Source: an uncultured Collinsella sp.
GTDB taxonomy: Bacteria; Actinomycetota; Coriobacteriia; Coriobacteriales; Coriobacteriaceae
Assembly (NCBI GenBank): GCA_900551555.1
Contig: URWC01000038.1
Location: 1-13,158 of the forward strand
Length of the DNA stretch: 13,158 bases
Reading direction: 5' to 3'
This document shows, piece after piece, positions 6,848 through 13,158 of this stretch. Every line of letters begins with the position of its first letter. The first letter of the stretch is position 1. The position numbers were made by a program, and so were the translations under genes. Below the pieces are notes generated by a model. The model was not told where the DNA came from. It saw only the letters and a program-made list of their open reading frames with translations, and made no database searches.

Positions 6848-8143
6848 CTACGCCCCAAGTGCCGCCATGGGAATCACCGCCACACCGTCGTCGCGTGTGT
6901 AGGCAATGCTCCCCTTTCCAACCACGACCGCCAAAAACGCCGGCGCGGCATTCTGGGCGGCAGGATTGGAGAGCACTTTCCTCTCCAGCGCCTTGAGATT
7001 TCTCGCTCCATCGTCTGCTTTCGCATCACTCAGCTTGACCTCGATGGCTCCCCAGCGCCCGTCGTGCTCAACGATCAGATCGACCTCAAGGCCCTTCTCA
7101 TCTCGGAAATAATGGACACTGTTGTCGACACCGCCGTAGGTGGAAAGGAACACGCGCACGTCGCGCAGGACGAGATTCTCAAAGAGCATCCCCAGCGTTT
7201 GCATATCGCCAAGCAGCCGCTCAGGGGTAGCCCCCAGCAACGCCGCCGCAAGTGACGGGTCACAGAAGTAGCGCTTGGGGCGCACGCGAACGCGGGCCTT
7301 CGAGCGCATGGGCGGCTCCCATCCGCACAGGTCCTCGGTCAGCTTGAGCCTGTTGAAGAGGTCCAAGTACGCAGCGATGGTCCTCTCGTCGGGGCCCGCC
7401 TCACCGTACGAGGCGTCCTTTACGAGCGTCTTGTACGTGACAGCCTGGCTCTCGTTCATGGCAAGAGCTCGCAAAAGGCCGTGTGCAAGCTCGGGCGACA
7501 TGCCCTCGTCCAGCACGTTGACGTCGAGCACCGAGTGCACGTACTGGCTTGCCGTCTCTCGCGCAAGATCTTCCGAAAGCCCAAGATTTGCAGGCCAACC
7601 GCCCCTGCAGCACCAGCGGGCGACGTCATCCACCGTGCTCTCGCGACGCTGAGGGGCAAAATCCTCGCCCTTAAAGAGGCTTGCCAGTGACACGAGCGGC
7701 TCGCCGTCGCCCGACTCACACAGGGCCATGGGGCGCATTGACAGACGGGCGATCCTACCCGTGCCGGAATGACGAACATGGCTGCGCTCCTCGCTTTTGA
7801 GCGCGGTCGAGCCCGTGAGCAAAAGTGTCCCCCGTTCGTTGCCGCTCGCGTCCACGAAACGCCGGGCGGCATCCCAAACCTCGGGCACCTCCTGCCATTC
7901 ATCGACCAGGTGTGGCGCATCGCCGATGAGCGCCAGGCTTGGGTCGACCTCTGCCGCCGCACGCTGCGCAGGCTCATCGAGCCTGGAGACGCTCGCCGAG
8001 CGAGAGAGCGCCGTCCAGGTCTTGCCGCACCATTTGGGGCCGTTGATCTCCACACAGCCAAACGCCCGCATAAGGGTGTCGAGGCGCTCCTCTATGAGCC
8101 GGGGCCTATATCCCTTTTGGGTCAATCTCTTTGGTGCATCCAT
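6848..8143 (-). CDS. AAA_14/DUF4143-family ATP-binding protein
   Basis: This is a predicted P-loop ATPase of the AAA_14 plus DUF4143 architecture, 431 residues, full length. The P-loop is NGPKWCGKTWT (34-44), atypical in lacking the usual second Gly but with GKT intact. The Walker B-like stretch is HLVDEW (78-83) with D81/E82. LLLTGST (107-113) is the sensor-like strand. The C-terminal DUF4143 part has GMLFENLVLRD (318-328) and then E353-V-D355-L-I-V...E368-V-K370, an E-x-D...E-x-K arrangement like PD-(D/E)XK nuclease folds. The ATG has GAGAGG 11 nt upstream. The biological role of this family is not established; cytosolic nucleic-acid-linked functions are usually proposed. The 5' flank carries a 23-bp tandem array (8178-8277). 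A second ATPase of a different family lies immediately upstream in the same orientation, about 185 bp away. Confidence 0.9.
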   Translation of the reverse strand: MDAPKRLTQKGYRPRLIEERLDTLMRAFGCVEINGPKWCGKTWTALSRSASVSRLDEPAQRAAAEVDPSLALIGDAPHLVDEWQEVPEVWDAARRFVDASGNERGTLLLTGSTALKSEERSHVRHSGTGRIARLSMRPMALCESGDGEPLVSLASLFKGEDFAPQRRESTVDDVARWCCRGGWPANLGLSEDLARETASQYVHSVLDVNVLDEGMSPELAHGLLRALAMNESQAVTYKTLVKDASYGEAGPDERTIAAYLDLFNRLKLTEDLCGWEPPMRSKARVRVRPKRYFCDPSLAAALLGATPERLLGDMQTLGMLFENLVLRDVRVFLSTYGGVDNSVHYFRDEKGLEVDLIVEHDGRWGAIEVKLSDAKADDGARNLKALERKVLSNPAAQNAAPAFLAVVVGKGSIAYTRDDGVAVIPMAALGA

Positions 8144-8177
8144 AGACGGCCGTCCCTCTCTATCACGCGATATGCGA

Positions 8178-8277
8178 AATTACGCCATTCTCAATGCTGA
8201 TTTTACGCTACTTTCAATGTAGTTTTTACGCCATGACAGATGTAGTTTTTACGCCATTTTCATTGAAGGTTTTACGC
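8178..8277 (-). repeat. Tandem array, exact 23-bp period, before the DUF4143 ATPase
   Basis: TACGC recurs at 8181, 8204, 8227, 8250 and 8273, exactly 23 bp apart each time: four full units and the start of a fifth. Read on the minus strand (toward the gene), a consensus unit begins AAAACTACATTG and ends ATGGCGTA. The unit-to-unit variation is moderate; the GCGTA end is invariant and the middle is most variable. CATTG-A-GAATG in the gene-proximal unit is itself a small dyad (CATT/AATG). The array ends about 35 bp before the ATPase start codon, within its promoter/leader region. No -35/-10 pair is clear within it. Confidence 0.85.
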
Positions 8278-8328
8278 TTGGCATCCTTAGCGCGACCCAT
8301 TCCGAGCATCACATCAGAGCGTGCTTGG

Positions 8329-9720
8329 TTATCTCCGCTCGCACATCTCGGCAAACGAAATCAGCTTGACGTCTCCCCTACTCTCCGCGGCATCCCGACA
8401 TCCCTGCGTAAAGCCGCTTTTTGAGAAAAGCGCATAGCTTTTTCGTTGCCGTCTAAAGAGCTCGCTTCGGTGCACGAGCTTTTGCAGCACGTCCTCGCCC
8501 ACCGGTTCATTGCACCATTTGCACTCCGCAAACAGCGCAGCGCCCTCGCCATCGTCAACAATCAAGTCGATTTCTTCCTGCATATGCGTGCGATTATCCG
8601 TCCCCCACCAACGCCCGACGCTCGCTGGAACCACATCGAGCTGGTCCGCGCGCGCGAGTTCGTACACGTATTGTCTGCATATAAGCTCAAAGACCGTACC
8701 CATGTAATCCGATACGTGCGGCTCAATGCGCTTATACGCCATCTCGGCCATATCGTTTTGAATCAGCCCAATGTTCTGCGGCACAAACTTATACCAGAAC
8801 CTAAACATCTGGTCGCTCAGCAGATACACGGCTCGCTTATTGCTCGTCTCGTTTAGGGGCAGCTCGCGCTCGACAATCCCAAGCGACGCCAGCTTATCCA
8901 CATAGCTCTTTACGTTGCTCGCAGGGATTCCCGTAGAGCTCGCAATCTCCGAGATCTTCGAGCGCCCCTGAGCAATTGCTTGCACGATCGCATCATATTG
9001 CTCGGGATTGCGGCACTCTTGCAATAGCAGGTTACTCGGCTCCTCAAAGAGATAGCCCGTAGGAGTAAGAAAAAGACGTTTGATGTTGTCCTTGAGCGGC
9101 GCGGCAGGATCGACTTTCTCGATATATGCAGGAATGCCGCCCGTCATGCCATAGCAAACCGCAGCGTCTTCGCGACTCATGCCCTGCCACAGGCCGAGGG
9201 TCGTCGTAAAATCGAGCGGCATGATCTTAAACTGGGCCGTACGCCTACCGTATAGCGGACTCTCGTAGCCCAGCACCTGCTCTTCCATAAACGAAAGCGA
9301 CGACCCGCACAGGATAAGCATGAGCTTGGTCTCTTTGTACAGGTGATCGATCTTGTCTTGCAGCAACGAGCTGATTTCGGGATTCGATTGGGCGAGATAG
9401 GGATACTCGTCAATCACGACAACCAAACGTTCCGTGCGAGCCATGGTGGCCAATGCATCGAACGCTTCGTCAAAACTACGAAACGACACGCCTGCAGCAC
9501 CAACCGAGCCTGCAAGTATCGCCTGGCTAAAGCCGTGCAGGTTTGCCTCCGCATTGGTACGACGAGCTTGAAAGTAAATAGCTTTCTTGCCTTGGATGAA
9601 CTCTGTGATAAGGCGCGTTTTACCCACACGACGGCGGCCGTAAATCACAGGCATTTCAAAGGAGCCCGTGCCATACAGTCGATTGAGCTCGGACATTTCC
9701 GCTGTTCTTCCGATAAACAT
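8329..9720 (-). CDS. Archaeal-type AAA ATPase with DUF234 C-terminal domain
   Basis: This is a predicted STAND-like/AAA ATPase of the archaeal ATPase family (ATPase domain plus DUF234), 463 residues, full length. It opens with MFIGRTAEMSELNRLY, the family's typical N terminus. Walker A is YGRRRVGKTRL (27-37). Walker B is LVVVIDEYPYL (99-109) with D104/E105. LILCGSS (135-141) is the sensor strand. A winged-helix-like region (about 244-286, KISEIASSTGIPASNVKSYV) precedes DUF234, which ends in E383-I-D385-L-I-V...E399-C-K401, again an E-x-D...E-x-K nuclease-like motif. AAGGAAGG lies 6-9 nt before the ATG. The role of the family is not settled. The gene's 5' flank contains a perfect 25-bp inverted repeat (9736-9791), and the next gene downstream is another ATPase with the same terminal motif. 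Confidence 0.9.
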   Translation of the reverse strand: MFIGRTAEMSELNRLYGTGSFEMPVIYGRRRVGKTRLITEFIQGKKAIYFQARRTNAEANLHGFSQAILAGSVGAAGVSFRSFDEAFDALATMARTERLVVVIDEYPYLAQSNPEISSLLQDKIDHLYKETKLMLILCGSSLSFMEEQVLGYESPLYGRRTAQFKIMPLDFTTTLGLWQGMSREDAAVCYGMTGGIPAYIEKVDPAAPLKDNIKRLFLTPTGYLFEEPSNLLLQECRNPEQYDAIVQAIAQGRSKISEIASSTGIPASNVKSYVDKLASLGIVERELPLNETSNKRAVYLLSDQMFRFWYKFVPQNIGLIQNDMAEMAYKRIEPHVSDYMGTVFELICRQYVYELARADQLDVVPASVGRWWGTDNRTHMQEEIDLIVDDGEGAALFAECKWCNEPVGEDVLQKLVHRSELFRRQRKSYALFSKSGFTQGCRDAAESRGDVKLISFAEMCERR

Positions 9721-9735
9721 AGGGCCATCCTTCCT

Positions 9736-9791
9736 TTACGTTATAGCTAGCTATATTATACCTTCCTATAATATAGCTAGCTATAACGTAA
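9736..9791. repeat. Perfect 25-bp inverted repeat with nested palindromes
   Basis: Arms 9736-9760 and 9767-9791 are exact reverse complements around a 6-nt spacer (CCTTCC). Each arm contains the self-complementary 14-mer TATAGCTAGCTATA (9742-9755 and 9772-9785), so the site is a dyad of dyads. It is A/T-rich in a GC-rich neighbourhood and overlaps the likely promoter of the DUF234 ATPase, with the ribosome site right at its edge. As RNA it would form a long hairpin in the 5' leader. No T-run follows in the direction of the gene, so a terminator is not the natural reading. Confidence 0.9.
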
Positions 9792-9842
9792 TTCGACAAG
9801 CGGCGCACGAAAAGGGGCGACACACCGCCGCACGTGGACCGT

Positions 9843-9966
9843 TCCGGAAAATGTATCCCGTTCTGGAGCCAAAAACTGGGCCGTAGTTTCCGCCAAACAT
9901 GCCATCCGGAAAGCGTGTCCCGTTCTGAGCGCCAAATCCGGGACGCAGTTTCCACTCCAAACAAAG
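9843..9966. repeat. Two-copy 62-bp tandem direct repeat
   Basis: Units 9843-9904 and 9905-9966 align without gaps over the first 49 positions, with 12 differences by eye. They share TCCGGAAA at the start, TCCCGTTCTG in the middle and AGTTTCC near the end. The last 13 bases of each unit do not match. The frames across it give low-complexity repeats (KLRPGFGAQNGTRFP type) and no start with a ribosome site, so I regard it as non-coding. It sits between the ATPase leader and the terminator of the molybdenum hydroxylase. Confidence 0.7.
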
Positions 9967-9994
9967 GGCCCCGGCTCGCGATGGAGCCGGGGCC
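9957..9994 (-). terminator. Intrinsic terminator of the molybdenum hydroxylase operon
   Basis: A perfect 11-bp stem GGCCCCGGCTC/GAGCCGGGGCC (9967-9977 with 9984-9994) has a 6-nt loop. On the minus strand it is followed by CTTTGTTTGG, an interrupted T tract. It begins about 70 nt past the stop of the gene ending at 10064. Confidence 0.75.
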
Positions 9995-10063
9995 AAAGGC
10001 ACAGTATATACAGTTGGTGCTGAGCGCAAACAGCCCATCAGCAATGGCTGTCCGCACCCTACC

Positions 10064-12841
10064 CTACCCGCGGCGACGGGCGCGGCTGTAGGGCGTATCC
10101 ACCATGGGCAGATCGGGACGCAGCTTGCCGTCAAATGCGCGATAGGCGTTCTGTACGGCGGGCGCCGTGGGGATCGTTGCGATCTCGCCGATGCCCTTGC
10201 CGCCGTATGCCACGGGCAGCAGCTCGTTCTTCTCCACGTAAATGGCGTGGATATCCGGAATCTCGGGCGCACGGAACAACCCGAGCGTACCGTACCTTGC
10301 CTGGGGTACGCAGTCCTTGAGCGGCCAGTCCTCAGTAAGCGCATAGCCCATACCCATGAGCACGCCGCCTTCGATCTGACCCTGGATGGAGATGGGATTG
10401 ACCACCTTGCCGGAATCGTGCGCGGCATAGACCTCGCTCACGCGGCCGTCATCATCCAAAATGGCCACATGCGTGGCAAAGCCGTAGCAGATGTGACTCT
10501 TGGGGTTGGGAACGTCGGCGCCCAGCTTGTCGGTCGGCTCCAGGTACACGTAGCCAAACTCGCATCCCTCGAGCGCCTTGATGGTTGCCGCGGGATTCTG
10601 AGGATGCATACCCTGGCCGGCGACGAGCTCCTGCGTTCGCAGCTGATAGGCGTGGCCGTCGTCGTACTTGATCTTGACGCCGTCGCCATGCGCGCTCACG
10701 GGAGCATCGGGCGCGGGCTTGCCGGCCTCGATGTCAAGCATGGCATCGCGCAGCAGGAAAGCGGCGCCGCGCACGGCCTCGCCAGTCACGACCGTCTGAC
10801 GCGAGCCAGACGTGGTACCGGAGTCGGGAGCGTTCTCGGTGGAGCACTCGCCGTTGGCGATGCAGCGAAGCGACAGGCCGCATGCCTCGGCAACGTCCTG
10901 CAAAAAGACGGTGTTGCAGCCCTGCCCGATGTCGGACGTGGCGGCATAGACCACGGCCACGCCGTTCTCGATGCGAATCTTGCAGCGGCCGGCATCGGGC
11001 AGGCCAACGCCCACGCCAGCGTTCTTCATGGCGCAGGCGATACCGGCGTGGCCGGGATGCGCATAGTAGGCATCCTTGACCTCGAGCAGTGTCTCCTTCA
11101 GCGCCGTGGAGCAGTCGGCAATCTGGCCGTTGGGCAAAACCTCGCCCGGCTCGATGGCGTTGCGGTAGCGAATCTCCCATGGATCCAGGCCGACCTTCTC
11201 TGCCAGCAGGTCAATCAGGCTCTCGAGCGCAAACTCGGACTGGCAGACGCCAAAGCCGCGGTACGCGCCGGCGGGCGGGTTGTTGGTGTAGTAGCCAAAA
11301 CCGCGAATGTCGGTGTTCTGGTACTTGTAGGGGCCGACGGCATGCGTGCAGGCGCGCTCGAGCACCGGGCCGCACAGCGACGCGTAGGCGCCGGTATCAA
11401 AGTTGATCTCGCAATCCAGGCCGGTAAAGTTGCCCTCGGCGTCGCAACCCAGCGTAAAGGTGCCGTCCATGGCGTGGCGCTTGGGGTGGAACGCAAGCGA
11501 CTCGGCGCGCGTGAGCTTGCACTTCACAGGACGCTGGAGCTTATATGCGGCGAGCGCGGCCAGGTGCTGGATGGACACGTCCTCCTTGCCGCCAAAGCCG
11601 CCACCCACTAGCATGGTCTCGACGACCACGCGCTCGGGCTCGTTATCCCAGCCAAACATGTGGGCGCACTCTTTGCGCGTGTCGTAGGCACCCTGGTCGG
11701 TCGACTGCACCTTGACGCCGTTCTTGTAAGGAAATGCCACGGCGCACTCGGGCTCCAAGAAGGCATGCTCGGTAAAGGGCGTGGTAAAGCGCTGCGTCAC
11801 AGTGAACGCGCTTTCGGCCAGCGCCTTGGCGGCGTCGCCGCGCGTCACGTGGCGGCTCTGGCACACGTTGTCCTTGAGCTCCACCGTGTTGCCGAAGGCA
11901 AAGAAGCTGTCATGCAGGCGCGGGGCGTCGGCGGCCCTGGCCTCGACAATGTTGCGCACGGGCTCCAGCGGCTCGTAATCGATCTTTACGAGCTTCTTGG
12001 CCTTCTCGAGCGTCGCCTCGTCCTCGGCGACCACCAGCACGATGGCATCGCCCACGCAGCGGGTGATATCGCCCTGAGCGATCATGACGTCCCAGTCCTG
12101 GATAAGGTGGCCGACCTGGTTGACCGGCACGTCCTCGGCGCGCAGGATGCCCACTACACCGGGCAGGGCCTCGGCCTTGGAGGTGTCGATGGAGAGCACG
12201 CGGGCGCGCGGATACCTGGAGCGCACGGCGCTGGCATAGGTCAGGCCCGGCTGATCGAGCTCGTCGATGTCGTCGGGATACTTGCCCTCGCCGAGCACCT
12301 TCTTGCGCACGTCAATACGGAAGGCGCGCTTGCCCACGCCGTAGTCATCGCCGCGCTCCAGGTCCTCGTCGATCTGCTTTTCGCCGCGGAGCACCGCAGC
12401 GGCCAGCGAGATGCCCTCGATAATCTTTTTGTAGCCGGTGCAGCGGCAGACGTTACCGCGAATGGCGTACTTGATCTGCTCCTCGGTGGGCTCGGGGTCC
12501 TCGGCGATGAGCGCCGCACCCGCCATGACCATGCCAGGGATGCAAAAACCGCACTGCACGGCGCCCACAGCGCCAAAGGCGTACACAAAGGCCTCGCGCA
12601 CGTCCTCGGGCAGGCCCTCGACGGTCACGATGTTGCGACCGGCGGCAAGAGCGGTGGTCAGCACGCACGCCTTGACGGCTGCACCGTCCACATGGATGGT
12701 GCAGGTGCCACAGGCGCCCTCGGAGCAGCCGTCCTTGGCGGAGTGAATGTGCAGGTCGTCGCGCAGATAGCGCAGCAGCGGTTTGTTTTGGGTCGTCGTG
12801 TGCTCGACGCCGTTAACGGTAAAAGTGAATTCCTGTGCCAT
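10064..12841 (-). CDS. xdh: Fused [2Fe-2S]/molybdopterin hydroxylase, xanthine dehydrogenase type
   Basis: This cytosolic molybdenum hydroxylase oxidises purines or related N-heterocycles with water as oxygen donor. It fuses the two iron-sulfur domains to the Mo-binding chain, with no FAD domain, as in the selenium-dependent xanthine dehydrogenase family; 925 residues is slightly long for that group. Cluster ligands are Cys39, 44, 47, 59 (plant-type) and Cys97, 100, 132, 134. The Mo domain shows GGGFGGKE (413-420), AYRGFG (526-531), IGQG (638-641) and GGKGIGE (880-886). By alignment from memory, E420, R496 (LERA) and E886 correspond to bovine Glu802, Arg880 and Glu1261, which favours a purine substrate. 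No selenocysteine is needed or seen. AGGGA precedes the ATG. The RnfB-like gene ends 12 bp upstream, so the two are co-transcribed. The substrate is inferred, not proven. Confidence 0.9.
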   Translation of the reverse strand: MAQEFTFTVNGVEHTTTQNKPLLRYLRDDLHIHSAKDGCSEGACGTCTIHVDGAAVKACVLTTALAAGRNIVTVEGLPEDVREAFVYAFGAVGAVQCGFCIPGMVMAGAALIAEDPEPTEEQIKYAIRGNVCRCTGYKKIIEGISLAAAVLRGEKQIDEDLERGDDYGVGKRAFRIDVRKKVLGEGKYPDDIDELDQPGLTYASAVRSRYPRARVLSIDTSKAEALPGVVGILRAEDVPVNQVGHLIQDWDVMIAQGDITRCVGDAIVLVVAEDEATLEKAKKLVKIDYEPLEPVRNIVEARAADAPRLHDSFFAFGNTVELKDNVCQSRHVTRGDAAKALAESAFTVTQRFTTPFTEHAFLEPECAVAFPYKNGVKVQSTDQGAYDTRKECAHMFGWDNEPERVVVETMLVGGGFGGKEDVSIQHLAALAAYKLQRPVKCKLTRAESLAFHPKRHAMDGTFTLGCDAEGNFTGLDCEINFDTGAYASLCGPVLERACTHAVGPYKYQNTDIRGFGYYTNNPPAGAYRGFGVCQSEFALESLIDLLAEKVGLDPWEIRYRNAIEPGEVLPNGQIADCSTALKETLLEVKDAYYAHPGHAGIACAMKNAGVGVGLPDAGRCKIRIENGVAVVYAATSDIGQGCNTVFLQDVAEACGLSLRCIANGECSTENAPDSGTTSGSRQTVVTGEAVRGAAFLLRDAMLDIEAGKPAPDAPVSAHGDGVKIKYDDGHAYQLRTQELVAGQGMHPQNPAATIKALEGCEFGYVYLEPTDKLGADVPNPKSHICYGFATHVAILDDDGRVSEVYAAHDSGKVVNPISIQGQIEGGVLMGMGYALTEDWPLKDCVPQARYGTLGLFRAPEIPDIHAIYVEKNELLPVAYGGKGIGEIATIPTAPAVQNAYRAFDGKLRPDLPMVDTPYSRARRRG

Positions 12842-12853
12842 GGTGATTCCCTT

Positions 12854-13158
12854 CTACACGCCGGCGGCGATACCGGTGCGGTCGTGGATGGCGCCATGCG
12901 GGCAGACGACGGCGCACATGCCGCACGACAGGCAGTCCGTGCCGTCGATATGGGCGCAGTTGTCCTCGATGCGGATAGCGCCGGCAGGGCACTTTTTGGC
13001 GCACATGCCGCAACCGATGCAGCTGGTGTCGCAGATCTTGCGCGCAATGGCGCCCTTATCGGTGTTGTTGCAGCGCACCAGGATGTTCTGGTAGCCGGGA
13101 ACGAAGGCAATCACGCGCTGCGGGCACGCCATGCCGCACAGGCCACAGCCCGTGCACT
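12854..13158 (-). CDS. rnfB: RnfB-like polyferredoxin, C-terminal part (cut by the window edge)
   Basis: This is the last 100 residues of an iron-sulfur electron carrier whose 5' end lies beyond the right edge. Three [4Fe-4S] motifs are visible: CTGCGLCGMACP at the edge, CIGCGMCAKKCP, and CLSCGMCAVVCP near the end. The spacing between them, including RCNNTDKG and RKICDTSC before the second motif, is that of the C-terminal half of RnfB, the ferredoxin-oxidising subunit of the Rnf ion-pumping complex. The gene ends in TAG at 12854-12856, 12 bp before the molybdenum hydroxylase ATG, in the same direction. A related polyferredoxin subunit dedicated to the hydroxylase is the alternative. The N-terminal membrane anchor expected for RnfB cannot be checked here. 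Confidence 0.75.
   Translation of the reverse strand, partial: CTGCGLCGMACPQRVIAFVPGYQNILVRCNNTDKGAIARKICDTSCIGCGMCAKKCPAGAIRIEDNCAHIDGTDCLSCGMCAVVCPHGAIHDRTGIAAGV

Noticed and set aside
8178..8277. CRISPR array
   Set aside because: The period is 23 bp with no distinct repeat/spacer partition, the units are imperfect throughout, and no cas gene is nearby.
9736..9791. Inverted repeat as the ends of an insertion sequence or a terminator
   Set aside because: The spacer is only 6 nt, so there is no room for an element, and no T tract follows in either direction in a position that would end a gene.
10247..11611. 454-codon plus-strand frame opposite the molybdenum hydroxylase
   Set aside because: It lies wholly inside a gene with all family motifs intact; its Val/Leu/Gly/His-rich composition is typical of an antisense shadow.

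Overview
The window looks like part of a fairly high-GC genome of an anaerobic gut actinobacterium, most plausibly class Coriobacteriia (Collinsella-like). This is an inference from three things: an RnfB-type ferredoxin, a fused molybdenum hydroxylase of the xanthine dehydrogenase type, and two DUF4143/DUF234-type ATPases of a kind common in gut anaerobes. No rRNA, tRNA, CRISPR array or transposase gene was recognised.

Left part (1-3371): a restriction-modification-like island. A small XRE regulator and an unrecognised 549-residue protein are co-oriented on the minus strand, overlap by 8 bases, and end at a strong hairpin. Divergent from them is a complete cytosine-C5 DNA methyltransferase. 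The roughly 100-bp gap between the divergent start codons holds a perfect 12-bp dyad. This is the layout of type II systems with a controller protein (C and R in one operon, M divergent), so the 549-residue protein is a candidate new endonuclease. A decayed reading frame follows the methyltransferase.

Middle (3595-6600): an accessory patchwork. A 3'-terminal fragment of a DEDDh exonuclease gene, carrying in-frame stops, lies left of an unrecognised helical protein (4380-5615, plus strand). The intact exonuclease gene lies to its right (5658-6392, minus strand). The two exonuclease copies align without indels and differ at about 12% of positions by eye. A short imperfect direct repeat (near 3774 and near 6541) brackets the whole block.

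Right-middle (6600-9800): two minus-strand ATPase genes of different families (AAA_14/DUF4143 and archaeal-type ATPase/DUF234). Both end in an E-x-D...E-x-K nuclease-like motif. Each has its own conspicuous repeat structure directly upstream: a tandem array with exact 23-bp period before the first, and a perfect 25-bp inverted repeat with nested 14-bp palindromes before the second. This is the most intriguing signal in the window.

Right end (9840-13158): a two-copy 62-bp tandem repeat, a strong terminator hairpin, then core metabolism. A fused [2Fe-2S]/molybdopterin hydroxylase of the xanthine dehydrogenase type lies 12 bp downstream of the C-terminal part of an RnfB-like polyferredoxin that runs off the window. 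The pair suggests electron transfer from purine or heterocycle oxidation into an Rnf-type or ferredoxin pool.
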